A model generated the notes under the pieces. It was not told the DNA's origin and ran no database searches. It saw only the letters and a list, made by a program, of their open reading frames with translations. Below, piece by piece: positions 52,686 to 60,909 of a stretch of DNA of 60,909 bases. Origin of the DNA: an uncultured Lachnospiraceae bacterium (GTDB taxonomy: Bacteria > Bacillota > Clostridia > Lachnospirales > Lachnospiraceae); NCBI GenBank assembly GCA_947564645.1, contig CANOCU010000015.1, positions 1 to 60,909 of the forward strand, read 5' to 3'. Each line of letters starts with the position of its first letter. The first letter of the stretch is position 1. A program made the position numbers and the translations under genes.

Positions 52686-53213
52686 ATGGTGCATAGAAAC
52701 AGAGCACGCTCTTCAAGCCTGTTCCTGATGGAACTCATACTTGCCATTCTTTTTTTCTCGGTGGCGAGCGCTGTGTGTGTGCAGTTTTTTGTAAAATCTC
52801 ATCTGATGAGCCGCGAATCGGGAGTGTTAACCAATGCAGTCAATGAATGCTCCGGCATTGCAGAGATCATTTGTACGACGGACAGCCTTTCGGAGGGAGT
52901 CAGGCTGTTACGGCTGCAGTATGCGGAGGGGGAATATCCGGAATGGGTGGACGCATCCGATGCGCAGGATACGGTGGAGGATGATCCTGTACAGCAGACA
53001 AGGATCAGCTTCTACTATGATGAGTTCTTTGAGATCTGTGAGAGGACGAATGCAGCCTATGCGCTGACAGTCGATCTGACGCAGGAGGAACAGATGATAA
53101 ACGTGGTACTGGAAGTGAATGCGAGCCGTGCCAAAGAGGGAACCGATGAGCCGGTCTACCGGTTAGAGACAAGACATCATATTGCAAGGAGGACAGGATA
53201 CCGTGAAAGATAA
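52686..53213 (+). CDS. Pilin-like protein with type IV-like N-terminal helix
   Basis: 175 residues. The N-terminus has a basic leader and then SLFLMELILAILFFSVASAV, which resembles a prepilin helix with Glu five residues into the hydrophobic stretch. The rest is a globular domain with a Cys pair. ATG 52686 has AAAGGA 11 nt upstream; ATG 52656 lacks one. It overlaps the next gene by 11 nt. Confidence 0.78.
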   Translation: MVHRNRARSSSLFLMELILAILFFSVASAVCVQFFVKSHLMSRESGVLTNAVNECSGIAEIICTTDSLSEGVRLLRLQYAEGEYPEWVDASDAQDTVEDDPVQQTRISFYYDEFFEICERTNAAYALTVDLTQEEQMINVVLEVNASRAKEGTDEPVYRLETRHHIARRTGYRER

Positions 53214-53742
53214 ACAACAGTCCTATTTCGTAAATATCGGTTCCTCCTCCCTGTTGGTCATATTTTTGGTATTGTGCCTGGTCACGTTTGCCATTCTTTC
53301 ACTTTCCAGCGCCAGGAGTGATTATTCGTTCAGTGAGCGGTTGGCGGCGCACAGGGCGAATTATTATGAGGCTTCATCGAAAGCGGAAGATGTAACGGGA
53401 GAGATTGATCAAATATTATGTGAGACCGCAGAGGAAATTGACTTAGCTGGTCATAACGATGCTGCAGGGAAAGAAAAGATCGCACTGTATTATGCCGCAG
53501 TCGATAGTGCTTTGGACGGTATGCAGATCAATGGGACTGCAGTGCAGTTGGAGCAGGAGGATGGCGGATGTTCGGTTGTGTTCAGGATACCTGCAGAAGA
53601 GGGACAGGAACTGCTTGTCAGACTGCAAGTTAATGACTGTTGGAGTCAAGAGACTTATTACGAAGTAAAAACGTGGAAGATCATCAGTACCGGCAGGCAG
53701 GAGGAAGAGAAGCCGCTGAACCTGATGCCCATTATACAATAG
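53203..53742 (+). CDS. Pilin-like single-helix membrane protein
   Basis: 179 residues. A hydrophobic helix (about 13-35; SLLVIFLVLCLVTFAILSL) is followed by a helical then beta-rich extracytoplasmic domain. The start is GTG 53203 because AAGGAGG lies 10 nt upstream within the previous gene; TTG 53182 precedes that site. No clear prepilin cleavage motif. The position immediately before pilT suggests a structural or assembly role. Confidence 0.75.
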   Translation: MKDKQQSYFVNIGSSSLLVIFLVLCLVTFAILSLSSARSDYSFSERLAAHRANYYEASSKAEDVTGEIDQILCETAEEIDLAGHNDAAGKEKIALYYAAVDSALDGMQINGTAVQLEQEDGGCSVVFRIPAEEGQELLVRLQVNDCWSQETYYEVKTWKIISTGRQEEEKPLNLMPIIQ

Positions 53743-53757
53743 AAGGAGTTTAAGCGC

Positions 53758-54813
53758 ATGAATTTACAGGAATGTTTACAGAAGGCGATCGAGAGCAGCG
53801 CATCGGATGTGTTTATCGTCGCCGGGCTCCCTGTTTCGTTTCGAAAGAATGGAGTCATCTGTCAGTTTGGTGAGGAAAAACTACTCCCGTCTGATACGGA
53901 AGTAATTTTAACGGACATTTACAAATATGCCGGCAATCGGGATATGCAGCAGCTGCATGAAAACGGCGACGATGACTTTTCCTTTGCAATCAGAGGACTT
54001 TCCCGTTTTCGCGTCAGTGCGTATAAACAGCGAGGGTCTTTGTCTGCAGTGATCCGGATCATTACTTTTGACTTGCCGGATGCTGCACAGCTTCATATTC
54101 CGGATTACGTCCTGCATCTTGGAGAGGGCGGTAAGGGCATGGTTCTTGTTACCGGACCTGCAGGAAGCGGCAAGTCCACCACGCTGGCCTGTATGATTGA
54201 CCAGATCAATCAAAATTACAGTAAGCATATCATTACCCTGGAAGATCCGTTGGAATATCTGCACCAACATGCAAAGAGTGTCGTTAGCCAGAGAGAGATC
54301 AATGTAGATACCGAGAATTATGTCAGCGCGCTGCGTGCCGCACTGCGACAGAGTCCTGATGTCATCCTCCTGGGAGAGATGCGGGATTATGAGACTATAG
54401 AAGTTGCCATGACGGCAGCAGAGACCGGTCATTTACTGCTGTCTACCCTGCATACGATCGGGGCGGCTAATACCATAGACCGCATCATTGATGTGTTTCC
54501 GGCAAACCAGCAGAGACAGATCGGAGTGCAGTTGTCTACTGTATTGAATGCGGTAGTTTCCCAACAGCTCGTTCCGACAGTGGACGGGAAGATGGTACCG
54601 GCATTGGAAGTAATGACTGTTACCCCGGCGATCCGCAATATGATACGGGAAAACAAGATCCCGCAGATTGACGGCATTATCTATTCTTCCATGAAGGAGG
54701 ATATGATCTCCATGGATGGGAGCCTGTTAAATCTGTACAAGAAGGGAATCATTACAAGAGATACGGCCTTAAAGTATGCTACGAATGCCGATATGCTGTC
54801 GAAGAAGTTGTGA
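53758..54813 (+). CDS. Type IV pilus retraction-type ATPase (PilT family)
   Basis: 351 residues. An N-terminal PAS-like domain precedes the secretion ATPase core: Walker A GPAGSGKSTT (about 133-141), the Asp box and Walker B region DVILLGEMRDYETIEVA, and the His box GHLLLSTLHT. The sequence groups with PilT rather than PilB: it has no long N-terminal domain and no tetracysteine zinc motif. PilT normally retracts pili. It is the only ATPase in this locus. GAAGGAGTTTAAGCGC precedes the ATG. Confidence 0.93.
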   Translation: MNLQECLQKAIESSASDVFIVAGLPVSFRKNGVICQFGEEKLLPSDTEVILTDIYKYAGNRDMQQLHENGDDDFSFAIRGLSRFRVSAYKQRGSLSAVIRIITFDLPDAAQLHIPDYVLHLGEGGKGMVLVTGPAGSGKSTTLACMIDQINQNYSKHIITLEDPLEYLHQHAKSVVSQREINVDTENYVSALRAALRQSPDVILLGEMRDYETIEVAMTAAETGHLLLSTLHTIGAANTIDRIIDVFPANQQRQIGVQLSTVLNAVVSQQLVPTVDGKMVPALEVMTVTPAIRNMIRENKIPQIDGIIYSSMKEDMISMDGSLLNLYKKGIITRDTALKYATNADMLSKKL

Positions 54814-54846
54814 CAGGCATGACAGTAGTCTGCACGCCTGTTTGTA
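54811..54846 (+). terminator. Weak terminator after pilT
   Basis: ACAGGC pairs with GCCTGT across a 17-nt loop, followed by TTGT. Only 6 bp. Confidence 0.35.
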
Positions 54847-55007
54847 AAATCCGCGTTATTGCACTTTTGCATCTGCTATTGCAATCATACAGGCGAAAAA
54901 TCAGGAGAAATGGAAAAGAGATCCGGCATAGCTGCACAGGAATCTGAATGTGGAATATGATAGCACATCAGAGATTACTGGCGACAGGAAATGGAAAAGG
55001 AGTATGC

Positions 55008-56912
55008 ATGGATTCTCAGAAGTTTGAAAATTTGCTAAATCTTGCCCTGGATACGCCGCAGGCAGAGCGGGACAGGTCAATGGAATTAAATACGGGTTAC
55101 GATAAGGTGGACAATACCTGGGAGCTTATCATCAAATATCATGGTGATCTGCGGGAGGGATTGTCCACTTTGCTTGCATTGCCGCAGGGAGAAATGATAC
55201 GGATAGAAGAACTGATTGCGGGCTATGGCATACTTACAATGCCGGAATCCCTGATCGAATCGCTGGCGGCGGTGGAGCAGATCGAATATATTGAAAAGCC
55301 GAAGAGGCTTTTCTTTGCGGATCTGGCAGGCAGTACGGCATCCTGCTATGCGCCGGGAAGCCGTATTTTTAACGAATTGAGCGGCAAAGGGGTGTTGGTG
55401 GCCGTGATCGATTCCGGGATCAGCTATTGGAATGAAGATTTTCGCAAGCCTGATGGAACTACCCGCATTCTGTATCTGTGGGATCAGGTTCTGGATCGGG
55501 AATTTGATCAGGAGCAGATCAACGAAGCGTTGTCTGCAGGCAGCAGGACACAGGCGCAGCAGATCGTTCCCAGCGTGGACACCACAGGGCATGGGACGGC
55601 GGTGGCAGGGATCGCAGTGGGAAACGGTGGTACAGGCGGTGCGGCATATGCGGGCATAGCCAGAGAGAGTGATCTGCTGATTGTAAGGCTTGGGACACCG
55701 CGGGCAGAGTCTTTTCCAAGGACAACAGAGCTGATGCGTGCACTGACTTATACAGTCAACAAAGCGGTAGAGATGAAAATGCCGGTGGCGATCAATCTCA
55801 GTTTTGGAAATACCTATGGTGCTCATAACGGGACTTCGCTATTGGAGCGGTTTCTGGATAATGTATCGGAGATTGGAAGATGCGTGATCTGTGTCGGCAG
55901 CGGAAATGAAGGGGCATCCGGAGGGCATGTGGGCGGCAGTGTAGCGGTGACCGGTCGGAACGGAAGCGTAAGGTCCGGGAACGCAACGGCAGTGGGTACG
56001 AACGGTAGTAGTATGATGACAGGCAGTGGTGGAAGGTTGGGTCGGACAGAAAACGGAGTGACGGGAAGAGTCAATCTGTCTGACAGGGATGTCAGTGGAA
56101 ATCTGACCTATGTGGAATTAACGGTTGGGGAATATGAAACCGGCCTGAATGTGCAGCTTTGGAAGGAATACAGCGACCGGTACAGGGTGACTATGGTGTC
56201 ACCGCAGGGAGAATATTTCGGTGTAAATACTGACCGCTCTGGTCGACAGACTTACCGGCTTGGACAGACGCAGATTTTGGTGTATAACGGAGAGCCGGCG
56301 CCTTATCTGACCAGTCAGGAAATCTACTTTGATCTGTTGCCGGCAACTGGCAGCAGATATCTGGGCAGCGGTGTGTGGACGTTTCTGCTGGAGCCGGTGG
56401 AGACTATTACGGGAAATTATACCTTTTATCTGCCTTCCGGTACGGCAAGAAGTGAGAAAACAAGATTTGTGCGGACTACGCCGGATGTGACACTGACCAT
56501 TCCCTCCACGGCGTCCAAGGTCATTACGGTGGGAGCCTACGATCCGGTGTATGAAGCGTATGCGGATTTTTCGGGGCGGGGCTATCTGTACCAGGAGCAG
56601 GTTAACAGCCGCACCTCGGATTCCTTCGTGAAGCCTGACCTGGTGGCGCCGGGCGTGAATGTGATCGCACCCAATCGGGATGGAGGATATGGGCCGGTGA
56701 CCGGGACGTCTTTTGCCACACCCGTTGTGACCGGGGCGGCGGCACTTCTTATGCAGTGGGGGATCGTTATGGGGAATGATCCGTATCTGTACGGAGAGAA
56801 GGTGAAGGCGTATCTGAGACGAGGGGCGAAGCCGATTAGAGGGGAGACGGAGTATCCGAATGCGCGGGTTGGGTATGGGGCGCTGTGCGTGGAAAATAGT
56901 TTGCCGGGATAG
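55008..56912 (+). CDS. S8 family (subtilisin-like) serine peptidase, Csp-like layout
   Basis: 634 residues. The triad is intact: D135 (VAVIDSGI), H195 (TGHGTAVAGIA) and S568 (TGTSFATPVV). Oxyanion Asn is probably in ICVGSGNEGA. An insert of about 200 residues between Asn and Ser carries a jelly-roll-like beta domain, as in clostridial CspB-type spore germination proteases. No Sec signal peptide is visible, also as in Csp proteins. The N-terminal 110 residues resemble a prodomain. ATG 55008 follows AAAAGGAGTATGC. It follows pilT by 194 nt and may be independent. Confidence 0.92.
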   Translation: MDSQKFENLLNLALDTPQAERDRSMELNTGYDKVDNTWELIIKYHGDLREGLSTLLALPQGEMIRIEELIAGYGILTMPESLIESLAAVEQIEYIEKPKRLFFADLAGSTASCYAPGSRIFNELSGKGVLVAVIDSGISYWNEDFRKPDGTTRILYLWDQVLDREFDQEQINEALSAGSRTQAQQIVPSVDTTGHGTAVAGIAVGNGGTGGAAYAGIARESDLLIVRLGTPRAESFPRTTELMRALTYTVNKAVEMKMPVAINLSFGNTYGAHNGTSLLERFLDNVSEIGRCVICVGSGNEGASGGHVGGSVAVTGRNGSVRSGNATAVGTNGSSMMTGSGGRLGRTENGVTGRVNLSDRDVSGNLTYVELTVGEYETGLNVQLWKEYSDRYRVTMVSPQGEYFGVNTDRSGRQTYRLGQTQILVYNGEPAPYLTSQEIYFDLLPATGSRYLGSGVWTFLLEPVETITGNYTFYLPSGTARSEKTRFVRTTPDVTLTIPSTASKVITVGAYDPVYEAYADFSGRGYLYQEQVNSRTSDSFVKPDLVAPGVNVIAPNRDGGYGPVTGTSFATPVVTGAAALLMQWGIVMGNDPYLYGEKVKAYLRRGAKPIRGETEYPNARVGYGALCVENSLPG

Positions 56913-56996
56913 AGATGAGGAGGTCTTGGGGTCAATGAGTATTTTTCAGGATATTAGCGTTAAACAAAATATTTATTACGCTTTGATTAGATATTT

Positions 56997-57051
56997 TTGC
57001 TTGAAGAACATCATACTAACTATACAGAATCATTAAAAGGTGGTATGATGT
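56997..57051 (+). promoter_or_regulatory. Promoter and inverted-repeat operator of the toxin-antitoxin operon
   Basis: TTGCTT (56997-57002), an 18-nt spacer and TATACA (57021-57026). An 11-bp inverted repeat (ACATCATACTA 57008-57018, TGGTATGATGT 57041-57051, one G-T position) overlaps the promoter, as expected for antitoxin autorepression. Confidence 0.6.
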
Positions 57052-57097
57052 GTGTAAGAAAACAGGAAAAAATTAAGTAGTGGAGGAGGAACAAGTA

Positions 57098-57259
57098 ATG
57101 AGCGTAGCTGCAAATTTGGAAAGACCTTGTACAATTTCAGAATCTATTATGCAGTCATGCAAGGAAGTAAAGAATATGCGTGAAGGCAAAACTCCCAAGC
57201 GTTCCTTAAATGATTTATTTGCGAATATTGAAAAATGGAGCAAAGAGGAAGAAAGATAA
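57098..57259 (+). CDS. Short antitoxin partner of the RelE/ParE-type toxin
   Basis: 53 residues, AT-rich. It opens MSVAANLERPCTISESIMQSC and has a charged, probably disordered C-terminus ending IEKWSKEEER, as expected for a toxin-wrapping tail. The N-terminal DNA-binding part is too short to assign a fold. TGGAGGAGGAACAAGTA precedes the ATG. Its TAA is immediately followed by the toxin ATG. The function is assigned by position. Confidence 0.72.
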   Translation: MSVAANLERPCTISESIMQSCKEVKNMREGKTPKRSLNDLFANIEKWSKEEER

Positions 57260-57616
57260 ATGTATACAGTTATACCTACTGAACAGTTTGAAAAAGATGT
57301 GAAATATTACATTAAGAAAAAAGGATTCACGCATATAGGCGCGGATATTAAAGCGATAACTGATGAATTAGAAAAAGGAAACCTGATAGGGACAGAAATT
57401 CCGGGCTTAAGGATTCCGACAGATGGGCATACTTTCAAAGTCAGATCAGCAAATACAGATACCAAGGCAGGGCAGTCCAACGGGTATCGCATTATTTATT
57501 ATGCAGTTCGGGATGATGCGGAAGTGTATCTACTTACGATTTATTATAAAAAGGACGATAACAGGATACCGACAAATCAGGAGATTATAGAATTGGTAGA
57601 AACTTATTGCATGTAA
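57260..57616 (+). CDS. RelE/ParE-superfamily toxin
   Basis: 118 residues. YTVIPTEQFEKDVKYYIKK at the start, GLRIPTDGHTFKVRSA, GYRIIYYAV and VYLLTIYYKKDDN match the RelE/ParE fold, with basic and Tyr residues near the C-terminus. Such toxins cleave mRNA at the ribosome or inhibit gyrase; which applies here cannot be read from sequence. It begins at the base after the antitoxin stop, so translation is coupled. A strong terminator follows. Confidence 0.85.
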   Translation: MYTVIPTEQFEKDVKYYIKKKGFTHIGADIKAITDELEKGNLIGTEIPGLRIPTDGHTFKVRSANTDTKAGQSNGYRIIYYAVRDDAEVYLLTIYYKKDDNRIPTNQEIIELVETYCM

Positions 57617-57627
57617 GGTAGAATGGA

Positions 57628-57668
57628 GCTGTTTGACACAGTGTTTAAGCTGTGTTAAGCAGTTTTTT
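57628..57668 (+). terminator. Intrinsic terminator of the toxin-antitoxin operon
   Basis: GCTGTTTGACACAG pairs with CTGTGTTAAGCAGT, with a few G-T or mismatched positions, then six T. Confidence 0.8.
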
Positions 57669-57712
57669 ATATTAGGCACTTATAAAATAACAGCAGAGCA
57701 TGTGGTGAATAA

Positions 57713-60658
57713 ATGAACATAGAAGCATATAATCTGGATTCTCTTCGAAGATTAGTTCGGAGCCTTCAGGATGAAAACAAAAAATTGAAAGCACAGTTAA
57801 ATAAGGCGAACATTGCTTATGAGTCGGAGTATGTATTCGAAGAGAAAATTGAGACTGCCGAAGAATATGATCCGGATCAGGGTGGACGCATCCTATCTAA
57901 ATACATTACGGAATATATGGTAAATAAATATTTTGCAATGTTTTGGGGGAGAACGGACGTCTATGCCAAAAGAGGAACCAAAGGCGGATACTTTCCGCAG
58001 TGCAATAATAGATGGAACAACCGGATATGCCCGAAACAGCGTGGTGAAAAAATGGGCTGTGAAGCCTGTGAGCACACGGAATGGACAAAGCTTGAACCGA
58101 AAAAAATCATGGATCATCTTCTCGGGTACAGGGAGGACGGTGCGGATGTATTAGGCATATACCCTTTGCTTGCAGATGGCACATGCCGTTTTCTTGTATT
58201 TGATTTTGATAATCATGAGAAAGGCGCCGAAAGTACGGATTTTGCAAATACAGATGATGAATGGCATGATGAAGTTGATGCTTTAAGGCTTATTTGCGAA
58301 CGCAATGGGATAACACCACTAGTGGAAAGGTCAAGGTCCGGCAGAGGGGCGCATGTGTGGATTTTTTTCAGGAAACCAATAGCAGCATCATTAGCAAGGA
58401 ATTTTGGCTTTCTTTTGCTTGATAAAGGCTCAGCTTCCATCAATTTGAAATCGTTTCATTACTATGACCGAATGTACCCGTCCCAAGATGTTGCAAGCAG
58501 CATAGGAAATTTGATTGCACTTCCATTACAGGGCCAGGCATTGAAAAATGGGAACAGCGCTTTTGTGGATAAAAATTGGAATGCTTATCCGGATCAGTGG
58601 GATATCCTATTGAATCATACGAAAAAGCTTTCAATAGAAGAAATAGAAAAATGTATGGCAAAATGGCAGGCAGAGCTTGCCGAAAAGGCTGGGACGCCGG
58701 TCTCTTTGTCTGACCGGAACCGTCCAAAGCCATGGAAGAAAAAGGATGGCTTTGTAAAATCGGACGTTGTTGGGAAATTACATATAGTTCTTGGGGATGG
58801 GATTTATGTAGACACACTAAATCTAATGCCACGTTTACAGAATCAGGTCAGGAGTATGGCAGCCTTTGATAATCCTGTGTTTTACAAGAACAAAAGGCTT
58901 GGATATTCCAATTATTATAATTTCAGCGCTGTGTACATGGGAAAGGATATAGAAGGCTATATTTGCATTCCCAGAGGTCTCTATGATAATTTGATTGCAT
59001 TCTGCAAAGAAGCTGGTATTGAATATGAGATGACAGATCATAGAGAAAAGGGAAGACCGATAAGAGTTTCTTTTAATGGCGATTTGAAGACACAACAGGA
59101 TTTGGCGGCGCAGCGTTTGCTGGCATTTGACTGTGGTGTTCTCAGTGCGGCCACTGCATTTGGAAAAACAGTAGTATGCAGTTATCTCATTGCCCAAAGG
59201 AAGGTAAATACGCTTATTCTGCTTCACAGCAAGGATTTGCTGGAGCAGTGGGTGGAGGAATTAAATAAATTTTTGACCATAGACGAGGAGCCGCCGGTTT
59301 ATAAAACGAAGGGCGGTAGGGAAAAACGCAGGAACAGTGCCATCGGTATTCTGCATGGCAGTAAGAATACCCTGACAGGTCTGATTGATGTGGCTATGGT
59401 GGGCTCCATTTACAGTAAAGGGAAATTTAATGAGTTCATCAATTCCTATGGAATGGTTCTGATGGATGAGTGTCATCATTGCGGTTCCAATACGTCTGTT
59501 GAAGTCATGAAGAAGGTGAATGCCCGGTATGTTTATGGGGTATCGGCAACTCCAAAAAGAGGGGATGAACTGGAGAAAATTATTTATATGCTCATTGGTC
59601 CGGTCAGACACAGCTACACTGCAAAAGAACGGGCAGCAGAACAGGGGATTGGGCATTATGTGTATCCACGGTATACAAGAGTGGTGGATACAGAGGAAAG
59701 CAAAGGTGACATCAATGGAGCGTATTCTTTAATCAGTTCCAATGCCGCAAGGAATGATATGATTCTTGAGGATACGAGAAAATGCGTGAAAAAAGGAAGA
59801 ACGCCTGTGATTCTGACAAAATATAAGGAGCAGGCAAAATACCTGTATGATCATTTACAGAAAGACGCAGATTATGTGTTTCTCTTATATGGTGATAACA
59901 GTGATAAAGAAAATTTGGATGTGAGAAGAAGGTTAAAAGAAGTGCCAGTAAATAAAAGCCTGATTCTGGTAGCAACAGGGCAGAAGATTGGAGAAGGGTT
60001 TGATTATCCGAGACTGGATACATTGATGCTTGCGGCACCGGTGTCCTTTTCAGGGAGGCTTGAGCAGTATATTGGAAGGTTGAATCGTGACTATACAGGA
60101 AAGGAAGAGGTTGTCGTGTATGATTACGTAGATTCTCATATCCGGGTTTTTGATAATATGTACTCAAAAAGGCTGCGTACCTATAAACGGACAGGATTTC
60201 AATTGATAACAAATCGTATTCTTTCAAAACAGACAGTAAATTCTATTTATGATTCCGGAAATTACATGGATGTATTTGAGAGGGATATTGTTGAGGCGGA
60301 AAAGAAAATCATTGTTTCCAGCCCAGAGCTTACACAGGATAAGATAGAGCGCTTTACCTATCTTGTAAGGGCAAGACAGGAAGCTGGAATTACAGTGACA
60401 GTTATAACAATAGAACCACAGAACGTATCTTGTGGAAGTTCAGAGTTTTGTCAGAGATTAATTCAAAATATGAAAGAAAGTGGTATTCAAGTCATTGTAA
60501 AGGAAGAGGTAATAGAACATTTTGCTATTATAGACAATGAACTTGTGTGGCATGGAGGAATGAACCTGTTGGGCAAAGAAGATGCATGGGATAATCTGAT
60601 ACGAATCAAGTCCGATCAGGTTGCGGCAGAATTGTTGGAGATTGCATTAAAGGAATAG
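57713..60658 (+). CDS. TOTE conflict-system protein: archaeo-eukaryotic primase plus SF2 helicase plus PLD-like domain
   Basis: 981 residues, AT-rich. A coiled coil (about 8-35) precedes an archaeo-eukaryotic primase domain with D164-x-D166 (FDFDNHEK), H214 (GRGAHVWIFF) and a Cys cluster (ICPKQRGEKMGCEACEH). A superfamily 2 helicase follows with Walker A TAFGKT (K485), DECHH (585-589), motif III SATPKR, and motif VI region RLEQYIGRLNRDY. The C-terminal 140 residues resemble a phospholipase-D-like nuclease (EHFAIIDNELVWHGGMN). This combination is named for TOTE conflict systems and is proposed to act against invading DNA or RNA; direct evidence is limited. The gene stands alone after the toxin-antitoxin pair. 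Confidence 0.88.
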   Translation: MNIEAYNLDSLRRLVRSLQDENKKLKAQLNKANIAYESEYVFEEKIETAEEYDPDQGGRILSKYITEYMVNKYFAMFWGRTDVYAKRGTKGGYFPQCNNRWNNRICPKQRGEKMGCEACEHTEWTKLEPKKIMDHLLGYREDGADVLGIYPLLADGTCRFLVFDFDNHEKGAESTDFANTDDEWHDEVDALRLICERNGITPLVERSRSGRGAHVWIFFRKPIAASLARNFGFLLLDKGSASINLKSFHYYDRMYPSQDVASSIGNLIALPLQGQALKNGNSAFVDKNWNAYPDQWDILLNHTKKLSIEEIEKCMAKWQAELAEKAGTPVSLSDRNRPKPWKKKDGFVKSDVVGKLHIVLGDGIYVDTLNLMPRLQNQVRSMAAFDNPVFYKNKRLGYSNYYNFSAVYMGKDIEGYICIPRGLYDNLIAFCKEAGIEYEMTDHREKGRPIRVSFNGDLKTQQDLAAQRLLAFDCGVLSAATAFGKTVVCSYLIAQRKVNTLILLHSKDLLEQWVEELNKFLTIDEEPPVYKTKGGREKRRNSAIGILHGSKNTLTGLIDVAMVGSIYSKGKFNEFINSYGMVLMDECHHCGSNTSVEVMKKVNARYVYGVSATPKRGDELEKIIYMLIGPVRHSYTAKERAAEQGIGHYVYPRYTRVVDTEESKGDINGAYSLISSNAARNDMILEDTRKCVKKGRTPVILTKYKEQAKYLYDHLQKDADYVFLLYGDNSDKENLDVRRRLKEVPVNKSLILVATGQKIGEGFDYPRLDTLMLAAPVSFSGRLEQYIGRLNRDYTGKEEVVVYDYVDSHIRVFDNMYSKRLRTYKRTGFQLITNRILSKQTVNSIYDSGNYMDVFERDIVEAEKKIIVSSPELTQDKIERFTYLVRARQEAGITVTVITIEPQNVSCGSSEFCQRLIQNMKESGIQVIVKEEVIEHFAIIDNELVWHGGMNLLGKEDAWDNLIRIKSDQVAAELLEIALKE

Positions 60659-60686
60659 CAACTTAATCACTGACTTATGGAAATGG

Positions 60687-60869
60687 TTGTTTTGGATTAA
60701 TTCTAAAGAAGGAATAAAGAAATGTAAAAAAATTGTTAGTCCTTACTTGATAGCACTATATGGGGAGAAGGTGAAGGCTTTGGAATCAAAGGATCGTACA
60801 CAGTCAGCTTTGATCAATGCGGTAAAGGCTGAGATTAAGTGTTCGGCAAGTAGAAGAAAATCAGAATAA
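60687..60869 (+). CDS. Short open frame of uncertain status after the TOTE gene
   Basis: About 60 codons from a TTG, reading KCKKIVSPYLIALYGEKV and ending KAEIKCSASRRKSE. No ribosome site fits the TTG, and an ATG in frame is lacking near it. Composition looks protein-like and basic. It may be a gene remnant or a real small gene with a misjudged start. The rest of 60659-60909 shows nothing else. Confidence 0.3.
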   Translation: MFWINSKEGIKKCKKIVSPYLIALYGEKVKALESKDRTQSALINAVKAEIKCSASRRKSE

Positions 60870-60909
60870 ATAAACGGCAATCAGAGTCAATCCGAGGAAA
60901 AACACTTTT

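Overview
The window looks like a chromosomal segment of a Gram-positive anaerobe of the class Clostridia, most likely family Lachnospiraceae. The support is family content rather than any marker gene: DUF4250, DUF4364, DUF4860, DUF5722 and DUF975 proteins, a RACo-type activator, a YesM/YesN two-component pair beside a sugar ABC transporter, and the rho / rpmE / DUF1385 / prmC / prfA neighbourhood. Most genes are mid-GC with strong AGGAGG-type ribosome sites. Both ends of the window and a small island near 16.0-16.9 kb are clearly more AT-rich and carry accessory or broken genes. No tRNA, rRNA or CRISPR array was recognised.

Layout. 1-3.6 kb is a decaying accessory island: a broken STAND-type NTPase, a DUF1016 (YhcG-type) nuclease behind a perfect 12-bp palindrome, and a tyrosine recombinase with at least two lesions. 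3.7-6.6 kb is clpB under a CIRCE/HrcA-type promoter. 6.7-16 kb holds an S66 carboxypeptidase, DUF4250, an orphan RACo-like Fe-S ASKHA protein, a DUF975 / response regulator / histidine kinase operon, a polysaccharide deacetylase and an alpha/beta hydrolase. 16-22 kb has a small lipoprotein, a gene remnant, a GH28 glycosidase, a repeat protein, an AAA-ATPase/PD-(D/E)XK protein and an acetyltransferase. 22-33.5 kb is a glycan-uptake locus: AraC regulator, C-terminally truncated GH88, solute-binding protein, two permeases, YesM kinase, YesN regulator and mannose-6-phosphate isomerase. A DUF4143 ATPase cassette sits inside it, preceded by a four-unit 32-bp repeat and bounded by two similar 45-51-bp elements. 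33.6-48.4 kb is housekeeping: rarA, DUF5722, DUF4364, YhcC-like radical SAM, malic enzyme, rho, rpmE, DUF1385, prmC, prfA, a chemoreceptor, tag and nth. 48.4-56.9 kb has another AraC regulator, a transglutaminase-like lipoprotein, a compact type IV pilus-like locus (GspF/PilC, four small pilin-like proteins, PilT) and a subtilase. 57-60.9 kb is an accessory end with a RelE/ParE-type toxin-antitoxin pair and a 981-residue primase-helicase of the TOTE conflict-system type.

How parts work together. The 24.7-33.4 kb genes form one import-and-sensing unit: extracytoplasmic capture, permeases, sensor kinase and AraC-type responder, then a sugar-phosphate isomerase. No ATPase subunit is present, so a shared MsmX-type ATPase is presumed, and the hydrolase at the head of the operon has lost its C-terminus. 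GH28, GH88 and the hydrolase at 14.6 kb fit breakdown of pectin-like or uronic-acid glycans, but this is inference. The pilus-like locus has PilT but no extension ATPase or prepilin peptidase in view.

The least explained signals are the 32-bp array at 22895-23022, the similar elements at 22776 and 24603, a dispersed ~28-bp intergenic motif (six copies), a hairpin with an 11-G loop tract at the start of the DUF975 gene, and the reduced pilus locus with its 39-bp tandem repeats.
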